From Macrotrachela quadricornifera (Eukaryota; Rotifera; Eurotatoria; Philodinida; Philodinidae), in contig JAJEKB010021383.1 in NCBI GenBank assembly GCA_022393335.1, forward strand, positions 1,030,342 through 1,094,341: DNA of 64,000 bases. The letters are read 5' to 3'. Under the pieces are notes generated by a model, which saw only the letters and a program-made list of their open reading frames with translations, ran no database searches and had not been told where the DNA came from. Below are positions 47,151 through 59,006 of the stretch, piece after piece. A program made the translations under genes and the position numbers. The stretch's first letter is position 1; every line of letters begins with the position of its first letter.

Positions 47151-47209
47151 TATATTGATGATGAATCGGAGTATCCAGTGATTTCACATTTTTTGGCGTC
47201 ACTCATTAT

Positions 47210-47990
47210 TTAATATGATTGGATCGTGTTTTCGTTTTGTTTCTTGATCATTGTTTGTTTTAATAGACTTGACATCAAATTTTTTTGTAAAAACATAAAG
47301 TTGTTTAGCTTTTTCGTTCCAAGCCGTGTCCGTTTACCAGTAACAGTGTTTTTACATAATGAAAACAAACATTCAATAGATGTATTGGAAACTGGAATAG
47401 CCAATATACTATGAACAATTGATGAAAGGAATGGAAATCATTTTTGATGGTCTAGCCAATAGAGAAATATATTGTTTTCTTCTTCATATTGTATTAATGA
47501 CGTAGATGCGAGATATTTTTCTAATTCTTCCTCAACACCTGTTTTGTCAGGTAATGCAGATTGTTTGTCAAATATTTCTAATAATACATCTTTTTTGTGC
47601 AGATGTAGAACTATTAATTAAAGTTGATGTTGAAGATGAGGAATATAACATTGAAGATACTGATGCTGCAGTTGATGAATATGATACTAAGGACGTTGAC
47701 GATGATACTATTGATAAATGTTTGGTAGTTAGTATACATGTAGATATAATACCTTGTCTTTTTATCTTTTCTTGTTTCAATAAGAGTATTGCACGTTCTT
47801 TCAGATGAGAATACATTTGAAGATGTTTTAGATTTGAATAAACCAATGTAACAATAAGATGCTCATCCGTTAACCTCCATTCAATTCAAGAATCAAAGAA
47901 TTTAAACTAATAATTATTTTTCAAAAGTCATACCTAAAAAAAGGTTTCAGTTGCTTTAAACCTTCTCTATCGTCATCATTAATATTACAT
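47210..47990 (-). pseudogene. hAT transposase, C-terminal dimerisation region, decayed
   Basis: The minus strand reads LTDEHLIVTLVYSNLKHLQM, then a variable linker, then LLEIFDKQS, LEKYLAST, NIFLYWLDHQ, a TGA in place of the expected Trp, FPFLSSIVHSILAIPVSNTS and IECLFSLCKNTVTGKRTRLG. This is the hAT C-terminal signature (W-W, FP-LS-A--ILAIPASSA--ER-FS). One frameshift near 47590 and one stop near 47447 inactivate it. Its catalytic N-terminal half is not recognisable upstream. Confidence 0.75.
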
Positions 47991-49375
47991 TTTGTTAATT
48001 AAGAACTGCTTCGATCAAGAGAAGAACAAGCAGAATTTTTGATTGCCAAAGATTGCCAATGATTATTATGCTCCTTTTATACGGGAAAACCACCTATTCG
48101 AGTCATTTTCAGCGAAGATCAGAGTTGCGTCTTGGTGCATCATAAGAATACGACGATTTTACCAGTGGATTTCTATAGCAAAACAAAATGTATAAATAAT
48201 GACAATTAGATAAATTGCTATCAAATTTCAGCAATGAAGATAAAATCCGATACAAATTTTTAGTGTCTTATGGAACGGTTTAGTGAAGATGAGTTGAATG
48301 AATTGGCAGGTATCAGTGCCTCTGATGGCGAAGGAGTATAAGTTGAAGGACATGATGATGGTACACTTGCTGTTGGTAAATTAGATAAGATGGTGTTTGT
48401 GACTAGTAGAGCTGAAAAAGTGATCAATTGAAGTCGTAGATCTCCTTTGTTTGTTAATTCTCTTTTCTTAGTAAGGAGTTCAATGACATTACTGATCAGT
48501 AATTCAATTTCTGGTTAAAAGGCAAAAGTTGCCTCGTTTAATGTAATGCATGTATACTTTGGAAAGTATTTAGTTGTCCAGATTTAAGTTACAGTGTGTC
48601 AGTGTCACCTTAACATCCGAGAAATAAGCTAATTTCATTCCGTGCTTGGAAAGCAAGTAATTCTACCTCTTGCTTTCCAGAAATTTGATGGATTAAGTCA
48701 CAAAAAGCGTCATCATGAAGAGCCAAAATACCAGCACGAGCGAGTGGAAAAAGCTGAATTTTTGATTGCTAGGATTGCTTTGAACGATCAATGGTCAGGG
48801 GCACAGCGATGAGGCCAGAGCAGGAGGTAAGTATATCGAAACCGGAGAAACGGCGACAAATTTTTTTCATTTGAAGCACATAAGTTTCCCTAAAAACCAG
48901 GACTGAAGACCTTTGTTTTCTTTGCACTTCACATGGGTTTCTTGGAGCACTATCTGCTTCAGCAACTGGTCTTTAGTCTGGTGGTCCAGCCGGAGATCGG
49001 AGATAGTACATCCCAAAATCGGAGACAACACTTTCCAAAATTCGAGAAAATACCAGTAATATTTTCCAAACGCAGGGTAAGGGGTGATATCCCAGTCGCG
49101 CCGAGCCTGCTAATGATCGTTGATGATTGCCAATAAGGTGGAAACTTTAATTTAACGTAAAATTGAGTTTTTTTTACATAGAATTTGATACTAAGTTCAC
49201 GTTCCTTCTATTTAAGGCTTAAGCTATTTAAAATTAGGTGTCAGTGATTGTCTTACGCAAATGTCAAATAACGTTGAGATTTTCTTTATTCCAACATCGA
49301 TATATAATGGCGTTCTTTGGGCTGTATGAAAGATGTTCTCTATTCATCCTTACATTGGCTCGAACAAGGCTATGT
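47991..49375. other. Intergenic, repeat-like debris
   Basis: Short recurring phrases such as TTTTTGATTGCCAAAGATTG (about 48036) and TTTTTGATTGCTAGGATTG (about 48758) suggest old transposon debris. A 67-codon frame at 48933-49136 shows no motif. No gene is called. Confidence 0.4.
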
Positions 49376-49498
49376 TTCATCCTTACAAAAAGTGAAAAAA
49401 ATTCTACTAAAATCTGGTTGTTCAATTAAGAAAAGCTCTCAACCAACCAGATTTTAGGAGGATTTTTCTCGACTATTATAAAGATAAAGCATAGTCTT
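49376..49498. repeat. Hairpin with about 50-bp arms
   Basis: The left arm runs AAGGCTATGTTTCATC to CTAAAATCTGGTTG. The right arm is CAACCAGATTTTAG through to CATAGTCTT, an imperfect complement, separated by about 20 bases. No coding potential. Confidence 0.6.
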
Positions 49499-49504
49499 GC
49501 GAGG

Positions 49505-51656
49505 GCGATCTCGAGATTAGTGGTGACCCTCTTTGATATAGTCCGAACAACACTATGGTATGTTCATAAGATAGTGGGAAAGCAAGTTCATTATGATCCG
49601 TTTCTGATTGCCAAAGATTGCTTGATTGCAATCAGCTTTTTTCCCCTTGGAAATTACCATAGAAAATGTGTGACAGATCTTTTTGTCAGATTTAAAAAAT
49701 AATTTTTATTGGGTGTCTCATAATAAATCAACCCCTTGATATTTTAAAGATTTCTCACTTTTTATCCCTACGATTAAGACATCTTCTGCTATCAAAATGT
49801 GGCGCTTGAAATTCTCTATACAACCATATACGTTTTAAATGAGAAGCTATTTTAAGTATATGTTACAGAGTAAATCAAAATCCAGGGTAATTTAAAATTA
49901 TTCTATTTTTTCTTACATTTTGTGACAAAATACTTAGGATTTCAACTTCCACGATCTTGAGACTGAGAATGAGAATGAAAATAATGTTCAGAATTAATGT
50001 CTACGGTAGAATGCAGGTCAGACGACTCTCTACATCCTCACCCTTATGCTTAGTTCTATCCTTATCCCTTCATGCTCATCCTTATTCTAATCCACACCAT
50101 CCCTTTCACCCTTAAGATTGTGGAAGTTAAAATTTTAAGTTTTCTTACAAAATAGAGTTTTCTTACAAAATATAGAAAAAAACGAATTAATATTAATTTG
50201 CTCTAGGGGAGATTAAAATCTTAATTTCTCCTTAGGAGAATTTTAGATTGCCCTGAATTTCAATTTCCCTGTAACATATATTTGAAAAGGAATGAAAAGT
50301 AAAAACATACCAAATGTTATACTATCAAACTGATTAAATAGTTGCAGTTTTTGTTTCCAAAATGCACGTCGTTTTCAATTGTCAAAATTTGATCGTGCAA
50401 ATATGAGATATTTTTAAATACACGATGAATTAGTTCTTTTTCGTATGACATCTTTTCACAATGCATTATGTGACGTATTTTATTTCTTAATAACAAGCTG
50501 AAATAAGAGAAAACAAACTGACTAAATACTAAAAAAATTTTATTTATGCACAATCAAAAATTTGTGATCGCTCAAAATTTAGTCGATTTTATATACAAAA
50601 ATACAACTATGAAATCACCAGCCTTATGAAAATTGATAAACTTTTAATACTGCCTCTTGTCCGTCTGATAGTGTAGCATTTTGTATGTTTTTATTTTTCA
50701 TCTTTTTGTCAAATATATTTAGAATGGTTTTTCATTCAAACCGTATATGATTTTGTAGAGAATTTCAAACGTCATATTTTAATAAGTAAAATTGTTTTAA
50801 TCATAAGGATTATAACAAAGAAATCTTCAAAATACTGAAAGGTTTATTTATTATGGTCACTCGTTACTATTGTCTAGCATCTATACACAAAATCTGCAAA
50901 TATTTAAAATAAGTTGCATGTTTGTACAAGATTCTTGCTTTAATTGTCTATTTGAACGAGATTCGATCAAAGACTGACTGGATAAAGAATCGATTCAAAT
51001 TATTTTGTTTTTCACATAGGTGTAGAGCTAATAAAATAACTATTTTCATATATGTGATTGCTATCTAACAATGTTTTCATTTTGACAAACTTCTGACTAT
51101 AAGAGTAACTTTCATATTATTATTAATCGATATATTAATGATGTTAACATTTATGCAAGATAGATATTGAAAATTTTCTAGGGATATTTGCTTTAAAGTC
51201 TAAAAAAATAAATAGCTGATAGAAAAAAAGCAACTTCTTCGCTAGTTGCGTAGCAATAAGGTGATAGTGCTTGTTCTTGTTACTAATGTAATCATATAAA
51301 TTTTTTTCAAAACTATTGCAAAACTTTTCTTTCATATCCTTTCTTTTGGCTGTTTTTGTTGTTCATTGTTGTTATAACGTTAGTTTATAGTAAAGAAAGG
51401 GAAAAAGAAATATTTTGTTTCATTCTTACAACACGTAATAAATGACGACAGTAAGAAAAAGAACACGGCGTCTGTAGCGATACTTTTCTTCCATCAACTT
51501 GATCACCTTTTCTTTTAAAATTCAATGGCATTTTCAGTTTTAGCTCAATTATTTGATAGCAGAATCTATTTAAAAAAAAAGAACGGATGTTATGGAATTG
51601 AATTATTAACACGAATTTTTAATTATTTGAATATAAAAATATACTTTTTTTACAAC
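49505..51656. other. Intergenic, nothing recognised
   Basis: AT-rich sequence. Short frames (50317-50553 minus, 51144-51335 minus, 51385-51612 minus) have no motif and biased AT-codon content. Confidence 0.45.
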
Positions 51657-51664
51657 AAGACGCT

Positions 51665-53022
51665 ATTGTTGTTGGAAAATGTTCTAACATGAATGATGAT
51701 TTTTTTTTCGTAGTCTATTTCAAAGGACAAATGTTAATAAGGTCATTTTCTTGCCCAAAAACGTTTTTCAAAACGAATTACATATTGAGAATCAGCATTA
51801 AATTCTGAGTAAAATCAAGTACCCTTGCTGTCGAATACGACTTTCATTTTTCACGGTTTCTTGGACACTTATAGGGTATCTCAGAATCAGCAATAATCTT
51901 ATGTTGATTTCGAATTGGAAACCGGAATTTTAAAAGAATAGTTTTGATAGAAAAAAAATTTGATCTATTGTAAGATGCCAGGAAGAGCCTGTTTACAGTG
52001 ACCATCCACAAGTGACCTAGTGATATCATTCGAAAGTCTGAAATACATTTAGTAATGTATGAGACTACTTTGCTAATCAGAAAGAAAAAAAAGTTGTCTG
52101 AAGTTAAAGTTTGGTGATTTTTAGATCCAAATATTGGTAAACTCAATAAAAAAACAAATGAAGAATATAGTCAAATAACGGAAATATTAAAGTGAGAGCA
52201 CATTGCAGAAAGCAATCTCATATAGGCATATACCAAATCCGAACCTTTGGATTCAGTGCATGCTTAATCTGATATAATTTCGGACTTTTTTTGTTAACAA
52301 TGCTGACTTTCAATAGAGCAAGCAACAACTGAAAGTACATTGATGATGATAGAACTGTTAGTCACTGCACATAGTAGTGTTGTACAACTGATTAATTTAT
52401 ACTATGATAAATTAATCAGAGTAGGGTCTCTAAAATATGTTACTTTACATTTAGTGTAAAATAGATTATTTATTTTGTTGAGAATTTTAGTCAATTTGTA
52501 TGTAAATCTCTTCTGAATCCCACCCCGACTGACTACCACAACGCAGATAGCAACTATGACAGGCAGTTTCCGCCTGCACCCTACAGATCTCGTCACTGAG
52601 ATTGTTATATTTAAATATACTCCAGACATTAATGTCACTATCACATATAGCTGCATATACAATATTTCTGACTTTCAAGTGGTATCACTAGGCTACTTGT
52701 GGACGGTAACTGGAAATAGACTCTTCCTAGCATTCTACAATAAAATCTATTCTTTTTAAATTTCGGTTTCAAATTCGAAATCAGTATTAATTTCTACATC
52801 AGATGATGTTAAAAACACTGGAATCCTGAAAAAAATTATCGTTGGTTCCGAGATCTCCTTAGAGTGTCCAATGAATCGTATAAATGAAGGTTGTTTTCTA
52901 GAGCAAAAGATACTTAATTTTACTCAGCATTTAATGCTGATTTCTAATATGTAATTCTTTTTGAGAAAATTTTTGACCAAGAATAAAGGCTTATCGCTAT
53001 TTGTCCTTTTTGTTGTTCAATA
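51665..53022. mobile_element. Inverted-repeat element with 8-bp target duplication
   Basis: The octamer AAGACGCT occurs exactly at 51657-51664 and again at 53023-53030, as a perfect direct repeat. Between them two long arms of about 320 bp face each other (about 51717-52040 against about 52662-53008). Shared landmarks in opposite orientation include GAATTACATATT, AATCAGCATTAAA, CTTGGACACT, AAAGAATAG, GCTAGGAAGAG, CCGTCCACAAGT and CCTAGTGATA. The interior of about 620 bp has no recognisable gene. The 8-bp duplication is compatible with a hAT-type or similar non-autonomous element. It ends less than 200 bp upstream of the EXOG start. Confidence 0.78.
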
Positions 53023-53202
53023 AAGACGCTGTGAAATAATTGAAATTAGTTGAAGCAAACAAATAACGACGATCTCTTTCAATTCTATCATTGGTCTATA
53101 GAATTTCACACTTTGAAATTAACATAATTGCATGAACAGTATGACTAATCAATTTACATGTATTCTAATTGTTTGACCATATAAATATTCCTATTCATTC
53201 CA

Positions 53203-53208
53203 TTTTAG
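53203..53208 (+). promoter_or_regulatory. Possible trans-splice acceptor before EXOG
   Basis: CATTTTAG followed by an A-rich stretch, 14 bp before the ATG at 53223. It would exclude the in-frame upstream ATG at 53169 from the mature message, which decides the start. The identity as a spliced-leader acceptor is inferred from its position and sequence only. Confidence 0.45.
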
Positions 53209-53222
53209 AAAAAGAAAAAAAA

Positions 53223-54372
53223 ATGAAACGAGTTATTGTTTTTTTCTCTGCTGGTACTATTACTGGTTTGTTTATATCGAGTGTAATCGATCGTCTCAAA
53301 TTATCTCACTCGTTACGTCATCTAGAAAAAAATCCCTATACGAATTTTATCAAATTTGGTTTACCATCGTCTAATAATCTTGAATATTATCAACAATATA
53401 TAACATCAATTGATTATGGTCGACGAATTCCATCGTGGGTTGGTTATTCACTTTCACGTGATTATTTATCACATTGTTCATTTCAACCAACAAGCACTCG
53501 AACTCGATCAGAATTTCAAAGTGAATGTCAACGAGTTCCGAAAGAATTTCAAGCAAAAAATGAAGATTATTTTGATTCAGGTTGGTCAAGAGGTCATATG
53601 GCACCAGCTGGTGATCATAAATATGGTAGTCAACAAGCAATAGATGAAACATTTATTTTATCAGCCAATATTGTTCCTCAAAATCTTGATAATAATGGAA
53701 ATTATTGGTATAGAATTGAATGGTTTGCACGACAATTAGCTCAACAATTTGATTTTGTTCATATTATAACTGGTCCTTTATTTATTCCTATTCAACGACA
53801 ACAAATGGTAAGTTAATCAAAATAAAATCGATTAAAAGAGTCTCTATTTGGTTTAGAATGACGATGATGATCCAAATTTTCCTTATAAAAAAATGTCACA
53901 TGATGTTATCGGACATAACGAAGTATATGTACCTACTCATCTTTTTAAATGTATTTTGATTGAAAATAAAGATCAAAATGATATGGCTCTCGGTTGTTTT
54001 GTTGTACCAAATGAACCAATTGATCGAAATCGTCCTTTAACTGATTTTGCAGTACCTATTGAAGACATTGAACGAAGCTCAGGTTTAGAACTCTTTCGTC
54101 AAAAGATTAATCGTAATAATATTTCATTTATATGCAATCGAACATCATGCGAATTAACTGGTCGAGATGCAATGCCATCTGAATTTCTCGAACAAGTTGA
54201 TTATACTCGAAAAATTCGTCGTTGTACAACACTCGATCGATTACAAAAACTTTGGACTGAAATTGAAAGCAAACAATACAAAAAGCTTGATAATATGCTG
54301 AAAACAACGTATGCGAAAAAATTAACTGAATTCAATCAACAGACATCTGTGTCAGTCGATAAGAGTGACTAA
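53223..54372 (+). CDS. EXOG: EXOG-type mitochondrial endo/exonuclease
   Basis: Two exons, 53223-53807 and 53857-54372, joined by a 49-bp phase-0 intron (GTAAGT to TTTAG), give 366 residues; human EXOG has 368. Residues 5-22 form a hydrophobic N-terminal segment that would anchor or target it to the mitochondrial inner membrane. The DNA/RNA non-specific beta-beta-alpha-metal nuclease core contains WSRGHMAPAG with the catalytic H125, then NIVPQNLDNN with the metal-binding N158, and YWYRIE with E166. The downstream GLELF and the C-terminal helical part match EXOG and not the shorter ENDOG. Expected role: magnesium-dependent 5'-3' nuclease in mitochondrial DNA repair. I chose the ATG at 53223 over the in-frame ATG at 53169 because of the acceptor-like site between them and the better length. 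Confidence 0.93.
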
Positions 54373-54382
54373 TAAAATATAG

Positions 54383-54530
54383 GTGGCCGGACGTTTTGTC
54401 ACACGATAATTTGTCGAAGACACTTTGTTGCATATATCATAATGAAAGAAAACAATTAATTACACGTATTTTTCGTCCTTTTCATTGCATGATAAAGTGT
54501 CCGCGACTAATTACCTTACGACTCTTAGTG
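54383..54530. repeat. Small inverted-repeat fragment
   Basis: GTGGCCGGACGTTTTGTCAC, then GACACTTTGTTGCATAT, faces ATTGCATGATAAAGTGTC about 60 bp later. It looks like the end of a miniature inverted-repeat element directly after the EXOG stop. Boundaries are uncertain. Confidence 0.4.
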
Positions 54531-55682
54531 TGTTTTTAAGCACAAAACATCTGTATTTCATTTTTCGCTAATATAAATGGTCTTTTTTTTGGTATACTTT
54601 ATTTTAGGTTGTTGACCCTTGACTTTTTTTTGTACTGACAGACAAGATCATTTGTATTTCCACATCTCAGCTATAGATATGGATTCTTTATTTTCGATCC
54701 CTCATATCGACCGATAGAAGAGTTCTTGTTTATGTTTTTAATACATTTTAATACAGGAAAACCTTTTTCATTCATCTGAATCGATCGAAATGACGCTTTT
54801 CTTTTTTAACCAATTACTACCAAACATTTTGTGTATTTCATTTTGTCCATCTCTAATAAAGGAGCTTTTTTTTTATTTTCACGTAATTCAGTCAATCAGG
54901 CATATTTTCTTAGGTTCGTCTTTTTCTTAATTCGTTATTCTCTTTAAGATTAAAACTCGGTGAATATTTGCAAACGAACCCATTGCAATTGGCATGCAAA
55001 TTTTGAACAAGATGATATATGATCAATTACGAGAAAGCGGACATCTGCTGATACTTTTAACAACATATACAAACACCCTCTCAGTCGTGCTTATCTCCAA
55101 GATAACAATGAATTTTTGTTGAAAAAGAATTCATTAATTGGAAACGTCTGATGCAGACATTAGTTTACTTAGGCATGTGTTTAGTTTTTGACAGCGTCAG
55201 TATTGGGTAAAAGTATTATCAACATCTACATCCAGATCGTTACTATGAAGTTATTAATAATTCAACTTCGTATAGTTTTGATGTTCGTTTGCCTTTTGAT
55301 TATTATTCATGCTGTTTCTTGTAATGTAAAGTTCTGATAATACTTTCAAGAAACAATGTAAAACACATCTAGAATATGAATTCTGAATTTGATTCTCATA
55401 AGTTTAATCAAAATATATTCATTTATTATAATTCGCTTTTAATTTGATTTCACGACTAGGTAGCTTGCGAAAAATTAAGAGTTGACACAGACAAATTTAT
55501 TTATTGACTTAAGCAGACCTTGATATTGAGACCAACACACTTACACTTTACTTCGAGAGAAGTGAAAAAGACTGATTTCATCTTTTAAGCAAAAATATAG
55601 TTCACAGTAAGTCTTTTTTTTTATTCCAATTGATATAAATGTTCATGGTATTATTTGAATGCACCAAGACCTCGAATAGAGT
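54531..55682. other. Intergenic, nothing recognised
   Basis: No supported gene; T-rich sequence follows the EXOG gene, and the SET-domain gene ends at 55683 on the other strand. Confidence 0.5.
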
Positions 55683-56303
55683 TTAAGGAAATTGCGTTGT
55701 ATCAATACCAAGCTTTCTGGCGTATTCATCTCCATAGTAAACTAGAAGTTCCTCTCCGGAAGAAATATTTCGAAGTGCCAGATAGAAAATATCACCCTCA
55801 CCTACACAAATGATGTTATATAAGAAATTTCATCAAAAAATATATGTATGGATGCCATCTTACGTGCAAATGCAAGAAGATTTTGCTGATTTAAAGTGTT
55901 TGCACAATTGATAAATCGAAGCCAATTCGACTTGTTGAGCTGAGATGCATCGACCCAATGGACTATATTACCCGATTTATCTGGCACCTATACAAGCATA
56001 TATGATGAAATATCAAGGTACTCTCATTCTTACTTGCCAGGCATAATCGCTTCCTCCTTTAAATTCGCGACCCTCATGTTTAATGCCATCATAAGGACCA
56101 AAATAACTGAGACGTGCGATAGGACGAGCAGCAAATGCCCCGAGACCCTTGAAAAAATAAATAATTTATTTTTACTTTTGCAATATTGTTTTTTATACGT
56201 TACTTACAGCGTTTGGAAGAGAACTTAGAGCAATATAGACAGTATCCAATGGAATAGTTGCGAGAGCATAAGAATTCACATTGACAAGAGAAGGATAAAT
56301 GAC
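55683..56303 (-). CDS. PRDM-like SET-domain protein (5' end not found)
   Basis: Four minus-strand exons: 56303-56208, 56147-56034, 55987-55864 and 55801-55683, joined by introns of 60, 46 and 62 bp with consistent phases. They encode a SET domain of the PRDM class: GLGAFAARPIARLSYFGPYD, then SDYAW, NWLRFINCANTLNQQNLLAF, EGDIFYLALRNISSGEELLV and YYGDEYA. PRDM SET domains are histone-lysine methyltransferases or non-catalytic relatives. The frame stops 12 residues after YYGDEYA (about 150 residues in all), so there is no C-terminal zinc-finger array. Upstream exons and the start codon were not identified; the first exon found begins right after an acceptor in frame, so more coding sequence must lie upstream or the gene is truncated. 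Confidence 0.8.
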
Positions 56304-58970
56304 CTAAATTTGATGTGATGATACATGTTGAAGTAATTTTATATTGATCATGACATAAAAACGGATTCGACAAATTTCAGATTACAAAATATAAAATATT
56401 TACACATTATGAAACATGCTTACTAATGCAGCCTCTCTTGTACTAAAATCTAGAACTTAAGTATTCTACATTATTTAGTTGATGATCAGATATAGAATCC
56501 TTGGCTTATAATGTATTAAAGTTCAAAATATGCTAGTGGTGATCGTGAAAAGAACTAAATCAAGATTTAGTGGAGATGGGAGGGACTCAAAAAATCGGAA
56601 ATCCAAATTTATACTCACTATTCTCTTCGAAAATATATGTGGACTTCACAAAAAATTGAAGCGAAAAGTAGTACTACCATGAGTCTTTTTAGATGAATGA
56701 TAGACATTTCTGACTCTCAAACTTTTTTTGTCATCCGGCGGCATTTTTCTTTCAAGAAGATTTATTTAGGTTGATATTTTTCATACAATGGGTGCGGGTG
56801 ATCATATGAATGCATTGAAATAACCAAAACTTAGCTGAATTCCGTTAGTATTTCTTTCCTTAGTAAGATTTCAATATGCATAAAAGAAATAATTATGCAA
56901 ATTGACTAAGAAAATGATTGTACTGTTGAAAACGTACTGTTGATTCAAGAAGTCACAAAGCTTTCTTCAAGATTATTGCTAGCTACATTGATACGGTTGA
57001 CGGATACGAAAACTGCCAGTATCTCAATTTTGCCGTAAAATATTTTTACTTATGCCTAAAGATAACACTTATTACTCAAATATCGAGGTTTGTATTTACA
57101 ATATCCTTCCATCTTTCCGTTTTATGGAATGACCAGTGAATTAGCGGACTACAAGATATTTAATTCAATCAATAGGGATTCCTGGAGTACCGGGAAGTAA
57201 AGCAGGTCTCTAGATCGATAAGAGTTCACAAAATATAATGATTGATTTTTCCAAATCCTTTTCATGAAGGAAAACTTTGGCTCACTAAGTATTCGACAGT
57301 TCGACCTTTCTGGAAAACGATTCATACAACTAAATTATGTACAGTTCCATACATTTTCAGAACTTAAAGCTCATCAGGTATCATACTGTTGAATGTAGGT
57401 CGATCTACAGAAGCTCAATGAGAACTCCGTAGTAGTTCATTCCAATTTCTCATTGATCCACCGCAGATCCTGGCAATCTCTGTTCCTTGAAATCTTGAGT
57501 TTCGAATTAAACAGTGGTTGGTTTTTTTTTTGCTGAATCACACTTGTAATTCACTTACACCACTCAATGCTTCACAGAAAGTGAATGCATATGAAATCGC
57601 ATAACTTAGCGAAGTTTCGCCATATTAGTAATTGTATACATGTCTGATTCACTTTTTATGTTAGATTATTTCTCATTTAATATTTCAAGGAAAGAAACAT
57701 GAAAATGCGATATCCCTAATTTACAAAGAGACAAAAACAGAAATACTAGAAAAACTTATTTCTGAGTCAATACAACCTTCTTACCGGTGCGTTAGAAATG
57801 TAAGTTAAATTAAATGGAAGCTTGGTTTTGTATATAGTTTCATCACTGCTCTTATAACTGTTACTGAACAGTAAAAAGTAAAATAAATACTGAACCATAA
57901 TAAAAATTCTATGATCCATATTACAGTCTACTATATTGAAACACTGTTTGCACGTTTGCTTGAAAATGCCAATATTCTGTAATGAAAAAGTCGATAATGA
58001 TTTGCTATGTATCCGCGATGAATTCGACCCGATTCAAATTTTAAAAAACATGAACTGATTTCGCCTTTGTTACTGAATGTTTTGATAATGATCACTTGTT
58101 AAAATTTTCGAGCAGCGAAATAAATAGTAATATAATAATGACGGAGATGTAGATTTAAAAATAATGCACTGATGAAGTTGAAACACAATAAAAAAAATGC
58201 AGACGAAAGGAAAAGAAAATAACACAAAACTTGTTGCATCAAAAAACAATGATGACTTAGTAATGATAGAAAAAAAAGAAATGAAGAGACGATCAAATAG
58301 TTAATAATATGTATATGCATAAAATACAGGGTTTAATGGCGACGTGTGCCATCTTTTGACGCTAACATGTGTATAAATAATCATATCATCTTCATTGCCA
58401 TCACAATCTCAAAAAGACATCTCTGCACACAAACATGAGAAATATTACTTAAAACTATTCATAGGACGGTAAGAAGTTACAGTGCTTTGCACACGGTTCG
58501 AATTTGCCGCATAACACATAACAAGGGATGCTTTTTTAGACTCTTCTAACTTTTGCCACATTTACAGAACTATCATTATTTCTTGAGAATTATTAAGTGT
58601 TTATTTTATAATCAATCAATATTGTTAAATAATACATAGAAGTATGCAGTAATACAGTCTCTTTCGAACTCTGAATTATCACACTAGATCAAAAGATAAC
58701 AATGTATGGAATTTTTCGTTCAAATAATAATAAAATATGATCGAATACATGTCATACATTAAGAACTATATATATGAGCAAATGACAAGTGTCTAGTAAT
58801 GCCCTCTACAGTTGTAGGAGTGACACATTAGTGAATAAGTTGTTATGTTGAATACGATTACTAGTGCATAATATTTTTTATTCTCTTGTTCTGTTCTTTC
58901 ATATTTTTTTTTTACCTTCACGTTTTTCTTTTCTGTTTTGAATAGTTGTTGTTGGTGTCATTTGAAATTG
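56304..58970. other. Region between the SET-domain and nuclear-receptor genes
   Basis: Probably contains the missing 5' exons of the minus-strand SET gene and the promoter of the nuclear receptor, but I could not identify either. No other gene is seen. Confidence 0.4.
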
Positions 58971-58973
58971 ACG

Positions 58974-58980
58974 TATTTAG
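58974..58980 (+). promoter_or_regulatory. Possible trans-splice acceptor before the nuclear receptor
   Basis: ACGTATTTAG ends at 58980, followed by ATAAAAGTATCACATC and an A run before the ATG at 59007. It supports that ATG over the in-frame ATG at 58938. The spliced-leader interpretation is inference. Confidence 0.4.
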
Positions 58981-59006
58981 ATAAAAGTATCACATCAAAA
59001 AAAAAA

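Larger units (their letters stand above)
42748..47170 (+). mobile_element. Transposon-like unit, copy B
   Basis: Second copy of the unit seen at 20957-25008. It has the same order: 154-bp array (42831, 42955, 43109), spacer, second 154-bp array (44647, 44801, 44955), non-coding leader, DDE-transposase frame. It extends about 500 bp beyond the point where copy A is cut. Its sequence is identical to copy A from 44390 to 45566 but diverged elsewhere. The right end is not defined by a repeat I can see; the transposase frame fades near 47150 and an unrelated hAT remnant follows. Confidence 0.75.
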
